NCBI GenBank assembly: GCA_964541605.1
Contig: CAZIQY010000019.1
Location: 1 to 44,580, forward strand
Length of the DNA stretch: 44,580 bases
Direction: 5' to 3'
Source: CAZIQY01 sp964541605
GTDB lineage: Bacteria; Desulfobacterota; Syntrophia; Syntrophales; UBA2185
Below are positions 1 to 7,184 of this stretch, piece after piece; position 1 is the stretch's first letter, and every line of letters begins with the position of its first letter. Made by a program: the position numbers and the translations under genes. The notes below the pieces were generated by a model. That model had not been told where the DNA came from. It saw only the letters and a program-made list of their open reading frames with translations, and ran no database searches.

Positions 1-47
1 AAAACAGTAACCAGTTGAACTTATTCACGGATTATTCCGGACAGTAG

Positions 48-56
48 TGATATAAT
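48..56 (+). promoter_or_regulatory. Candidate extended -10 promoter for the small-ORF group
   Basis: TGATATAAT at 48-56 is a perfect extended -10 element (TGnTATAAT). No convincing -35 sits 16-18 bases upstream, which is common for extended -10 promoters. It would drive the small ORF at 172 and perhaps the following genes, leaving a leader of about 110 bases. This is motif reading only. Confidence 0.45.
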
Positions 57-171
57 ATCTTCTTATTGCATTTCGTGATTCAATTGTCTATGTGATTGTG
101 ACATCATGCCCGCGTAGGGAATTAATTTCACTGGGCCGGCACCCATTTCTTATATTGAGGAGAATGCTGCC

Positions 172-360
172 ATGATTGAAGATCGCAAAGACGATAACCA
201 TCCCCCCAGAAAATCGGCATTTCCGGGAAGTCTCGAAACATCGATTCTTGCTGCGCACATGAAATTTTTCAGGGGTAATTCAGGAATGCATTATCGTCCG
301 GATGACGAGGAGTCGGTTCTCTATAATGCCGTTATCAGGTATTTTATGGGCAGCGCCTGA
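172..360 (+). CDS. Small hypothetical protein (62 aa)
   Basis: Family not recognised. The ATG is preceded by GAGGAG about 9 bases upstream, a good ribosome binding site, and a perfect extended -10 lies further up at 48-56, so expression is plausible. The product is hydrophilic with mixed charge, has no membrane segment, no Cys and no repeat. A strong hairpin follows the stop codon immediately (365-393). It is the first of three small plus-strand ORFs before the enzyme I gene. The RBS and promoter are the main evidence that it is real; no function can be assigned. Confidence 0.5.
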   Translation: MIEDRKDDNHPPRKSAFPGSLETSILAAHMKFFRGNSGMHYRPDDEESVLYNAVIRYFMGSA

Positions 361-364
361 TGGC

Positions 365-393
365 GGAACCCCTTTTCATGGGAAAGGGTTTCC
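365..393 (+). terminator. Hairpin after the 62-aa ORF (terminator or stability element)
   Basis: Arms at 365-377 and 381-393 pair over 13 positions with one mismatch and one G-U wobble, around a 3-base loop. It begins 4 bases after a stop codon. No T-run follows, so it may be an mRNA-stabilising or attenuating hairpin rather than a classic intrinsic terminator. Confidence 0.4.
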
Positions 394-468
394 CTGTAAG
401 AATATGTGCATATTGGGAGAACAAGGGCATTAGCTTTTCGATCATTCGCGGTTCTGGAGGTTCACATA

Positions 469-648
469 ATGGAAGATCGTATCATTACGGAACATGGGAT
501 TAATGGAGAATTGGTGGAGTTGCGTTTACGGATGGCAAGACTGGAGGAGATGAAGGATGGTAAAATCCAGGCAGAGCAGACGCCGGGCTACGAGAAAGAA
601 GACCGGATGTATAACTTGAGTTTTGAATTCTTTCTGAGGTTGAAGTGA
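469..648 (+). CDS. Small hypothetical protein (59 aa)
   Basis: Family not recognised. The frame is open from 406, but the ATG at 469 is preferred because TCTGGAGG lies at 454-460 with suitable spacing, while the upstream ATG has no clear ribosome binding site. The product is acidic and mostly predicted helical (ELVELRLRMARLEEMK), with no signal peptide or membrane segment. It lies between two other small same-strand ORFs. The RBS supports translation; function is unknown. Confidence 0.45.
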   Translation: MEDRIITEHGINGELVELRLRMARLEEMKDGKIQAEQTPGYEKEDRMYNLSFEFFLRLK

Positions 649-742
649 TCTCCTTTGATAAAAAAATCAAGGACAAATTCACCAGAGATGAAGATGGCGA
701 AATATGAGAGGGTTGCAGAATCAAAAAAGGAGGAGGATCAGA

Positions 743-952
743 ATGAAAATTCAGGAAATTCAAAAAATAGCCAAGAATATGGGAATTAATACGTTTCGTA
801 TGAAAAAGGCGGACATTGTGCGAGCCATTCAAAGAACGGAAAATAACATGGACTGCTTTTATACCCCCCGGGTGGAATATTGCGGCGAGCTCTTGTGTTT
901 GTGGCAGGAGGACTGCCTGTTATTGAACAATAGCAGGAGCAACGAGACATAA
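743..952 (+). CDS. Small SAP/Rho-N-like domain protein with C-terminal Cys motif (69 aa)
   Basis: Residues 1-35 (MKIQEIQKIAKNMGIN, then KKADIVRAIQ) match the helix-extension-helix pattern of SAP and Rho N-terminal domains, which bind nucleic acid or act as small protein adaptors. After it come a DCF segment and a Cys-rich tail, C-x4-CLWQEDC. The arrangement of KLKKxELIRxIQ, a DCF segment and CLWxxDC is, from memory, typical of small deltaproteobacterial proteins annotated as SAP or Rho-N domain proteins. The ATG at 743 is chosen because AGGAGGAGG at 729-737 gives ideal spacing; the upstream ATG at 704 adds a basic tail without an RBS. The biochemical role is unknown; nucleic-acid or metal binding is inferred. 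Confidence 0.75.
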   Translation: MKIQEIQKIAKNMGINTFRMKKADIVRAIQRTENNMDCFYTPRVEYCGELLCLWQEDCLLLNNSRSNET

Positions 953-1010
953 TGGTTCAATCCGCGAATATTCATTTCCTTGTTGATCCGGACGCCGGGA
1001 CACGATAGGT

Positions 1011-1097
1011 ATGAGTCAGACAAGAGAGGGAGGTATCTGTTCTCATTGTCGCACTTGGCTTGAGGAACAACGTCACGGAAGGTCAAAATCATCCTGA
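1011..1097 (+). CDS. Possible 28-aa leader peptide with CSHC motif, upstream of ptsI
   Basis: This short ORF starts with ATG and ends with TGA at 1095-1097, two bases before the ptsI ATG at 1100. It contains an ICSHC segment, a CxxC pair. Only a weak AGGT precedes the start. The 953-1099 interval otherwise holds an imperfect stem between GTTCTCA (around 1039) and TGAGGAAC (around 1061). Translational coupling to ptsI is conceivable because ptsI itself has only a distant GGAAGG at 1077-1082. The ORF could equally be chance. Confidence 0.2.
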   Translation: MSQTREGGICSHCRTWLEEQRHGRSKSS

Positions 1098-1099
1098 GA

Positions 1100-2851
1100 A
1101 TGAAAAAAGATTTGTTGAAGGGAATAGCTGTATCTGCCGGTTTTGGAGAAGGATATGTTCATTATCTCCGGGATATCGTGGGATTTTCCGATATCTATTT
1201 TCATGAAGCGGATGACGTGGAACACGAACTCAGTCGGTTTGAGAATGCTCTCAAACGGTCCGAATCCCATATCTTGAGGATACTAAAAGACTTACAATCA
1301 CAATTGTCGCCGGAAGACGAAGCCATTTTCCAGACATATCTGATGTATCTGCGGGACGGAGGCCTGAATGACAATGTCACCGCTCTTATCAGGCAGAAGT
1401 ATGCCGCCGAGTATGCCCTGAAGGAAGTCATCCTGAATTATCTGCGAATGTTTTCCCGCATGGAGGATTCCTATCTGCAGGAAAGGGGTTCCGACATTGA
1501 AAACGTGGGAAAGCGACTGTTGAGGACTCTTCTTGGCCTTGACGATGAGGAGCCACGGAATTTCCCGAAAAAAACGATCATTATCGCATCGGGCCTGTCT
1601 CCCGCCGATCTTTTTTCACTCAGGCAGGAAAATTTAAAGGGGATCATTCTGTCCAAGGGGGGAGAGGCGTCCCATGTTGCCATCATCGCGAGATCCTTTG
1701 GAATTCCCATGGTGATTATTGCGAGAAATATGTTGCAGGATGTTCAGGAAGACGACTATCTGATTATCGATGGAACGTCCGGGATTATCTTTCACAATCC
1801 GTCAGAGGTTATCGTCGGAGAATATAAGAGGCTTGAGTATGAAAAGGCGAGGAAGGATGAACACCTTGAAACCCTTAAGGATTTAAAGGCGAAAACCCTG
1901 GATGGATTTGAAGTCAGGCTCGGGGCGAATATCGGACTTTTGTCTGACCTCGAATTTGTTGAAAAATACGGGGCGGATCATATCGGGCTGTACAGAACCG
2001 AGTTTCATTTTCTGGTAAGAGAACGCTTTCCCTCTGAAAGGGAACAGGTGGATCTGTATCGTCGCGTACTGGACGGGGCCAAAGGCCGGGAGGTGACAAT
2101 CCGCACCCTTGACGTGGGCGGTGACAAATTCCTATCATATCTGGACTATCCCAGAGAGGATAATCCATATTTAGGCTGAAGATCGATCCGGGTGTCTCTT
2201 GAAATGAGAGATACCTTCAGGGAACAGCTCAGGGCCATTTTGAGGGCGTCTGCTTTCGGAAGAGCGAGAATTCTCTTGCCCATGATCACTTCCGTCAAGG
2301 AAATAAAAGAGACCATCTTGATTCTTAATGAAGAGAAAACAAAATTAAAACAGAGCAATATTCCGTTTGACGATACGATTAAAATAGGCATTCTTGTTGA
2401 GGTGCCGGCGGCTGTCATTATTTTGGAGAAGATCCTCAAGTATGTTGATTTCATCAGTGTAGGAACGAACGATCTGGTTCAGTACGTCCTGGCGGTGGAC
2501 AGAAACAACCAAAAGGTCGCCTTCATCTACAATCCCCTTCACCCTGCCGTGGTCTCGATTATTGAGAAGATTATTTCAACCTGTAAAAAACATGACAAGC
2601 CTGTTGTCATCTGCGGCGAAGCGGCAGCCAACCCAAAATGCGCCTATCTCTATCTGGGAATGGGCGTCGATCAAATGAGCATGAATCCCTCCACTGTACC
2701 AACCATCAAGCATTTAATCAGAAACGTGAAACAGAACGATGCCAGGGAGACCTTAAAACAGGTTCTGGCAATGGATGATGCAGACGAAATCGGAGATTTT
2801 CTGGACGAAGTGGTTTCTGGCGGACTCATCGACGCTATTGTAAATCGATGA
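1100..2851 (+). pseudogene. ptsI: PEP-protein phosphotransferase (enzyme I), interrupted by in-frame TGA at 2177-2179
   Basis: Enzyme I transfers phosphate from phosphoenolpyruvate to HPr in the phosphotransferase system. The N-terminal half has the phospho-histidine site GGEASHVAIIAR (His192). The barrel half has GLYRTEF, TLDVGGDK, SVGTNDLVQY and the active-site Cys in CGEAA. Read through, it is about 583 codons, normal for enzyme I (about 575), with no N-terminal GAF domain of the PtsP type. The frame is unbroken except for TGA at 2177-2179, in NPYLG-stop-RSIRVSL. Family members have Trp or Tyr there (NPFLGWR in E. coli), so TGG to TGA is the simplest cause. A GTG at 2192 could restart a fragment but would lack the HPr-binding and His region. 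No HPr or EII gene is nearby. Identity is certain; functional state is not. Confidence 0.9.
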
Positions 2852-2876
2852 AAAAAGAATCATCCTTTGCCTTCGG

Positions 2877-3440
2877 TCAATCGGCTTTTTCCATTTCGTC
2901 GTTAGCTGTCTCGGCCGTCTTTTCACAAGGAATGATTTCGGACAGGCGGGAAGATATATTTGACGCAAGCCTCTGAAGCAGACTTGTATCCATATCGGGT
3001 TGGTAACGGAAAGGGGAAAAGTCCCCGTGGTTTAAACTGCCGATGATTTCCTCATGAAGGGTAATAGGCGCTACCGCCAGGGATTTGATGAAGTATTTCT
3101 TCTTTTTTGGAAAAAGCTTGTAAAATGGATTTAGGTTATCATTGGCCAGCACCGGTTTTGTATCATTTGCAATAAGGCCGAGAAATGTCCCTTCATCTAT
3201 AATATTCAGACGATCTTTCAGGATTTTTGATGTTGTCAGGGCATGAATGGCATCGGGCAGATAGGGCCTGTTGATCATTGAAATCCAGACAAAAGGAATG
3301 TCGAATTCCTCTTCGATCTGGATGAGAACTTTTTCGAAAAGTTCCTTTGCATCGGAAAACGAGGTAATGGCTGTTTCGATCTTGATGAATTTTTGAGCGA
3401 TTTCTTCATTCTTTTTCTTGATATCGTACATATTTTTCAT
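2877..3440 (-). CDS. GAF-like protein of the DUF484 type (187 aa)
   Basis: Cytosolic, with no membrane segment. A short N-terminal helical region (KKKNEEIAQKFIKIETAI) is followed by a GAF-like fold with the DUF484 features FDIPFVWISM, then LIANDTKPVLAND and KSLAVAPI, and a C-terminal helix. Members of this family have no well-established function; ligand sensing is inferred from the GAF fold. The ATG at 3440 is preferred over an upstream codon at 3473 because AGAGGAAA sits just before it and it clears the end of xthA by 13 bases. It is the last gene of the long minus-strand run and converges on ptsI. Confidence 0.75.
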   Translation of the reverse strand: MKNMYDIKKKNEEIAQKFIKIETAITSFSDAKELFEKVLIQIEEEFDIPFVWISMINRPYLPDAIHALTTSKILKDRLNIIDEGTFLGLIANDTKPVLANDNLNPFYKLFPKKKKYFIKSLAVAPITLHEEIIGSLNHGDFSPFRYQPDMDTSLLQRLASNISSRLSEIIPCEKTAETANDEMEKAD

Positions 3441-3453
3441 GGATTTTCCTCTG

Positions 3454-4239
3454 CTATCTTGCAAATTCGGCAAACAGGACGGTGTGATCGGATGGTTTCT
3501 CCATCATCCTCGGATTCATGTCGATTGTACAATGAATTGATTTTTCTGCCAGGGGCAGGGTGGCGAGGATGTGATCAATCCGCCAGCCGAGACGCCGTTC
3601 GACAGACCTGGGTACACGGTAATCAAAGAAGGTATAATGACCTGGTTCATCGGGGTGAAATTTTCTGAACAGATCCAGCAGTCCCCAGGATCTGACCTGA
3701 CCAAACCCTTCCCAGACCTCCGGAGTGAAGCAGACGTGTCCCAGAAGCCTTTTGGGATCATGGACATCAATGGCTTCCGGCGCCACGTTGAGATCGCCGC
3801 ACCAGATGAGAGGCATGTCGGACGAGCATGACTTTTCCAGGGATTTTTTCAGACGTCTGAACCACTGGAGCTTATATGCAAACTGTGGACTCTCAAGATC
3901 ACGCCCCTGTGGCACATAGGTGTTCAGTATGGTAATTCCCGAAAACACACCCATGATCAGGCGATCTTTATCGGGGGGACCGTCATCCTCAAGACCGAAA
4001 AAGACGTCCTCCGGCGCCTCCAACGAAGCAATAGCAACACCGTTGTATTGCTTCCCGCCGTAAAAGACCACATGATATCCGGCGTCTTTGAACTCACTGA
4101 CAGGGAATTTATCGTTGTCTACTTTGGTCTCCTGCATACAAAGTACATCAGCACGGTTTTCGCGCAACCAGGGGATAATGATATGAAGGCGGGAACGGAT
4201 GGAATTGACATTGTAAGTGGCTATTTTAAAGTTTCCCAT
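3454..4239 (-). CDS. xthA: Exodeoxyribonuclease III / AP endonuclease (261 aa)
   Basis: Repairs abasic sites and 3'-blocked ends in DNA. It belongs to the endonuclease/exonuclease/phosphatase fold. Visible motifs are the N-terminal IATYNVNSIR, the metal-binding glutamate in LCMQETKVD, the GDLNVAP segment carrying the catalytic Asp and Asn, the R-x-DHILAT segment, and the C-terminal SDHTVLFAEF catalytic His. Length is normal (E. coli XthA is 268). The ribosome binding site is weak. It lies 39 bases downstream of the radical SAM gene and 13 bases upstream of the DUF484 gene, at the tail of the dcw run. No functional link to cell-wall synthesis is evident; transcription may be shared. Confidence 0.95.
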   Translation of the reverse strand: MGNFKIATYNVNSIRSRLHIIIPWLRENRADVLCMQETKVDNDKFPVSEFKDAGYHVVFYGGKQYNGVAIASLEAPEDVFFGLEDDGPPDKDRLIMGVFSGITILNTYVPQGRDLESPQFAYKLQWFRRLKKSLEKSCSSDMPLIWCGDLNVAPEAIDVHDPKRLLGHVCFTPEVWEGFGQVRSWGLLDLFRKFHPDEPGHYTFFDYRVPRSVERRLGWRIDHILATLPLAEKSIHCTIDMNPRMMEKPSDHTVLFAEFAR

Positions 4240-4278
4240 AGTCCCATCATTTTCTGCAGATGATGTAAAATATCATGT

Positions 4279-6003
4279 TCAAAGCGGATCATCAAGGGTT
4301 TTTGCCTCATGATTCTGCGACAGCGCTTTGTTACGTTCTCTGATGAGAGATTGTTTGCTCACGCCGTGGTCAATGAAATCCCAGGGGAGTATTTCATCCG
4401 TGTTTTTCCGCCGGTAAACATAAAAATCGGGGTTCACATTGATTTCTTTGAAGGTGGATTTCCAGTTGCCCCCGTTCCTGTGGACAGAAAGGAGAATTTT
4501 CCCGACCTGCCTGTCACCGAGAGACAACAGCGCCTGGATATAGTTCCATTTGGGGAGGTCGTGAATAATTTTTATGGATGACTCCCTGAGGAGGGCGGAC
4601 TTAATCCTTCTGATCCTTCTCCTGACGATGTTGGTGTCTTCCAATGGATGCCACTGAAAAGGCGTAACCGGTTTGGGAATAAACTGATTGATGCTGAGGG
4701 TGATACGCCTGAACGGCATTTTCCCCACTGAGCGTTTCACCGCATGGTGCTTAATTCTCTTAACGAGGTGGATGATGGCTTCAATGTCATCTTCCCCTTC
4801 CGTCGGCAAGCCCACCATAAAATAGAGCCTGATATTGACAATGCCCTGGGAAATGAGCGACTCGACGGCGCTGAAGATGTGTTCTTCCATAATGCCTTTG
4901 TTGATGACATCCCTCAAGCGTTGACTGCCCGCTTCCGGTGCGAGCGCCACCGTTTCTATGCCCGTTTCTTTGAGCATGGCGGCCACTTTAGAGTCGAGGC
5001 GGTCCAGGCGGAGAGACCCCAGGGCCACTTTTCCGCTTTGCTTCATGATATGGTCACTCAGGGAAAGCAGACCCGGATGGTCGGATACGGCAGTCCCGAG
5101 CAACCCGATAGTCTTAAGTTTTTTTATTCCGCGGAGAAACGAGGGCTCAAGGGTCTTCAGGCTCCTGAATCTGGCAGGCCCGCATGCGAAACCTGCCGCA
5201 CAAAAGCGACAGCCGCGGCGGCATCCTCTGCTGACTTCTGTAAGAAACATGTCCTTAAATTCTGCGTTCGGGGTTATGATACACTGATCGGTTGTAAAAG
5301 CGTTAATATCATTGATCCATCTTTTTGTGATCTTCATTGGCAGGGAGGGGCTTGCCGGTTCGATCGTTTCAATCAACCGTTCGGTGTTGTAACGGACATT
5401 GTAGAACCTTGGTGCATACGCCCCTGCGATTTCTTTCTGGACGCGGTAAAGAATTTCGCTTCTCGATAGACCGGCTCGACAGGAGGTTTCAAAGGTCCGG
5501 AGAAATTCCTCCAGAACTTCTTCCCCTTCACCGATGAGGAAAAGATCGATAAAATCCGCCAGTGGTTCCGGATTGAGTGTGACGGCAATTCCTCCCCCTA
5601 AAATCAGGGGTTCTCTTTCTTCCCTTTGCGGGGCGTTGACGGTAATCCTTGACATATCGAGGATTTTTAAAATGTTGGGATAATCGTTCTCATAGGGGAT
5701 CGAAAAAGCAACCATATCGAAATCTGAAAGGGGCTTTTGTGATTCCAGGCTGATGAGGGGGATCGACCCCGGGATGAAGCTGTCTTCATCTCCGGGATCG
5801 GGAAGGAAGGCTCTTTCACAGAGAAAGGAACTGTGATGATTGATTAGTGCGTAAATCGTCTGGAATCCGAGATTTGGCATCCCCGTGCGATAGGTGTTCG
5901 GATATACAAGACAAACGGTAAGACATTCTCCCCAGACTTTCTTTTGATACCCTTCTTCATGGGCTAAAAGATCACGGTATTTTCTTTTATGCATCCATGA
6001 CAT
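4279..6003 (-). CDS. Radical SAM protein with B12-binding-like N-terminal domain (574 aa)
   Basis: The N-terminal region (about 1-190) resembles the Rossmann-like domain of the TIGR03960-type radical SAM family: LVYPNTYRTGMPNLGFQTIY, an ER-x-FLPD segment and LGGGIAVTLNPEPLADF. The radical SAM core carries the [4Fe-4S] cysteines C261-x3-C265-x2-C268 in SRGCRRGCRFCAAG, then an LAPEAGSQRLR segment. The C-terminal part has INQFIPKPVTPFQWHP, also typical of that family. Substrate and reaction are unknown; cobalamin binding is uncertain. It starts 12 bases after ftsZ ends on the same strand, so it is probably cotranscribed with the division genes. ATG at 6003 gives the longest frame; ATG at 5994 is an alternative. 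Neither has a strong RBS. Confidence 0.85.
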   Translation of the reverse strand: MSWMHKRKYRDLLAHEEGYQKKVWGECLTVCLVYPNTYRTGMPNLGFQTIYALINHHSSFLCERAFLPDPGDEDSFIPGSIPLISLESQKPLSDFDMVAFSIPYENDYPNILKILDMSRITVNAPQREEREPLILGGGIAVTLNPEPLADFIDLFLIGEGEEVLEEFLRTFETSCRAGLSRSEILYRVQKEIAGAYAPRFYNVRYNTERLIETIEPASPSLPMKITKRWINDINAFTTDQCIITPNAEFKDMFLTEVSRGCRRGCRFCAAGFACGPARFRSLKTLEPSFLRGIKKLKTIGLLGTAVSDHPGLLSLSDHIMKQSGKVALGSLRLDRLDSKVAAMLKETGIETVALAPEAGSQRLRDVINKGIMEEHIFSAVESLISQGIVNIRLYFMVGLPTEGEDDIEAIIHLVKRIKHHAVKRSVGKMPFRRITLSINQFIPKPVTPFQWHPLEDTNIVRRRIRRIKSALLRESSIKIIHDLPKWNYIQALLSLGDRQVGKILLSVHRNGGNWKSTFKEINVNPDFYVYRRKNTDEILPWDFIDHGVSKQSLIRERNKALSQNHEAKTLDDPL

Positions 6004-6015
6004 ATTTGATTTCAG

Positions 6016-7167
6016 TTAGTCCGCCTGCCGTCGCAGGAAAGTAGGTATTTCAAGATCCATATGATCAATGTCATCCACCATGCCCATTTTAACCACGTTG
6101 GCGCTTTCGAGGGGCTTTTCCTGCCTGATGAAGGTTGGCATGGAAAGGTCTTCTTTCCTGTGCCCGCCGAAACGCGAGATGCTGGGTATGGTTTGTTTCT
6201 TTTTGCCCGCTTCTTCAAAACCGGTTGCAATGACGGTGATGCGGATTTCATCGTCCATGGCTTCGTCAACCACCGTGCCGAAGATGATATTCGCATCTTC
6301 ATGGGCTTCGGCCTGGATCAGGGAAGAAGCTTCATTAATTTCATACAGGGTCATATCCGGGCCGCCCGTGATATTGAGGAGGATGCCGTGAGCCCCCTGG
6401 ATGGTGTTGTCTTCCAGGAGGGGTGAGGATATGGCTTTCTGAGCGGCTTCAATGGCCCTGTTGTCTCCGCTGGAAATGCCTGTTCCCATTAGTGCCATTC
6501 CCATGCCTGTCATGATGTTCTTGACATCGGCAAAATCCAGGTTGATCAGCCCCGGCACCATAATCAGATCAGATATTCCCTTCACGGCATGGTACAGGAT
6601 ATCATCTGCCCGCTTGAATGCCTCCAAAAGTGAGAGATTCTTCCCGCCCAGGCTGAGAAGTCTCTGATTGGGAACGACAATGAGGGTATCCACAATCTGT
6701 CTCAATTCGGCTATCCCTTCTTCCGCCTGCTGGTTTCTTCTCTTCCCTTCGAAAAGGAACGGTTTTGTGACAACAGCGACGGTCAGAACACCCAGCTCTT
6801 TGGAGATTTCCGCTATGACGGGGCCGCCGCCCGTTCCTGTTCCGCCGCCGAGACCGGCAGTGATGAAAACCATGTCGGATCCTGCAAGATATTGCTTCAG
6901 AGGATCCTGTGTTTCCATGGCCGCACTTCTGCCTACTTCAGGGTCAGAGCCTGCTCCCAGCCCTTTTGTCACCTCTGCACCCAGTTGAATCTTGATGGGT
7001 GACGCGGATGCTTTCAAAGCCTGGGCATCCGTGTTCGCCGCAATGAATTCCACGCCTTTCAGATTGTACGATATCATGGTGTTGACAGCGTTGCCGCCTC
7101 CCCCACCGATACCAATTACCTTGATCTTTGCCGTGTTTACCGGATCTGACTCAACAAATTCAAACAT
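6016..7167 (-). CDS. ftsZ: Cell division protein FtsZ (383 aa)
   Basis: Tubulin-like GTPase that polymerises into the Z-ring. The GTP-binding glycine motif GGGTGTG is at 107-113, the N-terminal IKVIGIGGGGGNAVN at about 15-27, and the T7 loop with NLDFADVKNIM follows later. The C-terminal tail ends in EIPTFLRRQAD, the conserved peptide that binds FtsA and other partners, reached through a variable linker of roughly 50 residues. Length is normal. A very strong ribosome binding site (GGGAGGGAGGG) precedes the ATG, which fits the high FtsZ levels cells need. ftsA ends 17 bases upstream. Confidence 0.99.
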   Translation of the reverse strand: MFEFVESDPVNTAKIKVIGIGGGGGNAVNTMISYNLKGVEFIAANTDAQALKASASPIKIQLGAEVTKGLGAGSDPEVGRSAAMETQDPLKQYLAGSDMVFITAGLGGGTGTGGGPVIAEISKELGVLTVAVVTKPFLFEGKRRNQQAEEGIAELRQIVDTLIVVPNQRLLSLGGKNLSLLEAFKRADDILYHAVKGISDLIMVPGLINLDFADVKNIMTGMGMALMGTGISSGDNRAIEAAQKAISSPLLEDNTIQGAHGILLNITGGPDMTLYEINEASSLIQAEAHEDANIIFGTVVDEAMDDEIRITVIATGFEEAGKKKQTIPSISRFGGHRKEDLSMPTFIRQEKPLESANVVKMGMVDDIDHMDLEIPTFLRRQAD

Positions 7168-7184
7168 AGCCCTCCCTCCCTAAG

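Noticed and set aside
952..1008. 18-codon ORF overlapping the end of the SAP-like gene
   Set aside because: Too short, no ribosome binding site, and no match to anything known.
2192..2851. Treating the part after the TGA as a separate gene starting at GTG 2192
   Set aside because: It is in the same frame as ptsI and continues the enzyme I barrel without a gap; no ribosome binding site fits, and it would lack the catalytic His domain.
2852..2900. Terminator between ptsI and the DUF484 gene
   Set aside because: Only a 3-bp GCC/GGC stem is visible near the T/A-rich stretch; too weak to call.
4744..5469. 241-codon plus-strand frame opposite the radical SAM gene
   Set aside because: It is antisense to a strongly supported gene with clear cluster cysteines; its sequence has no family features.
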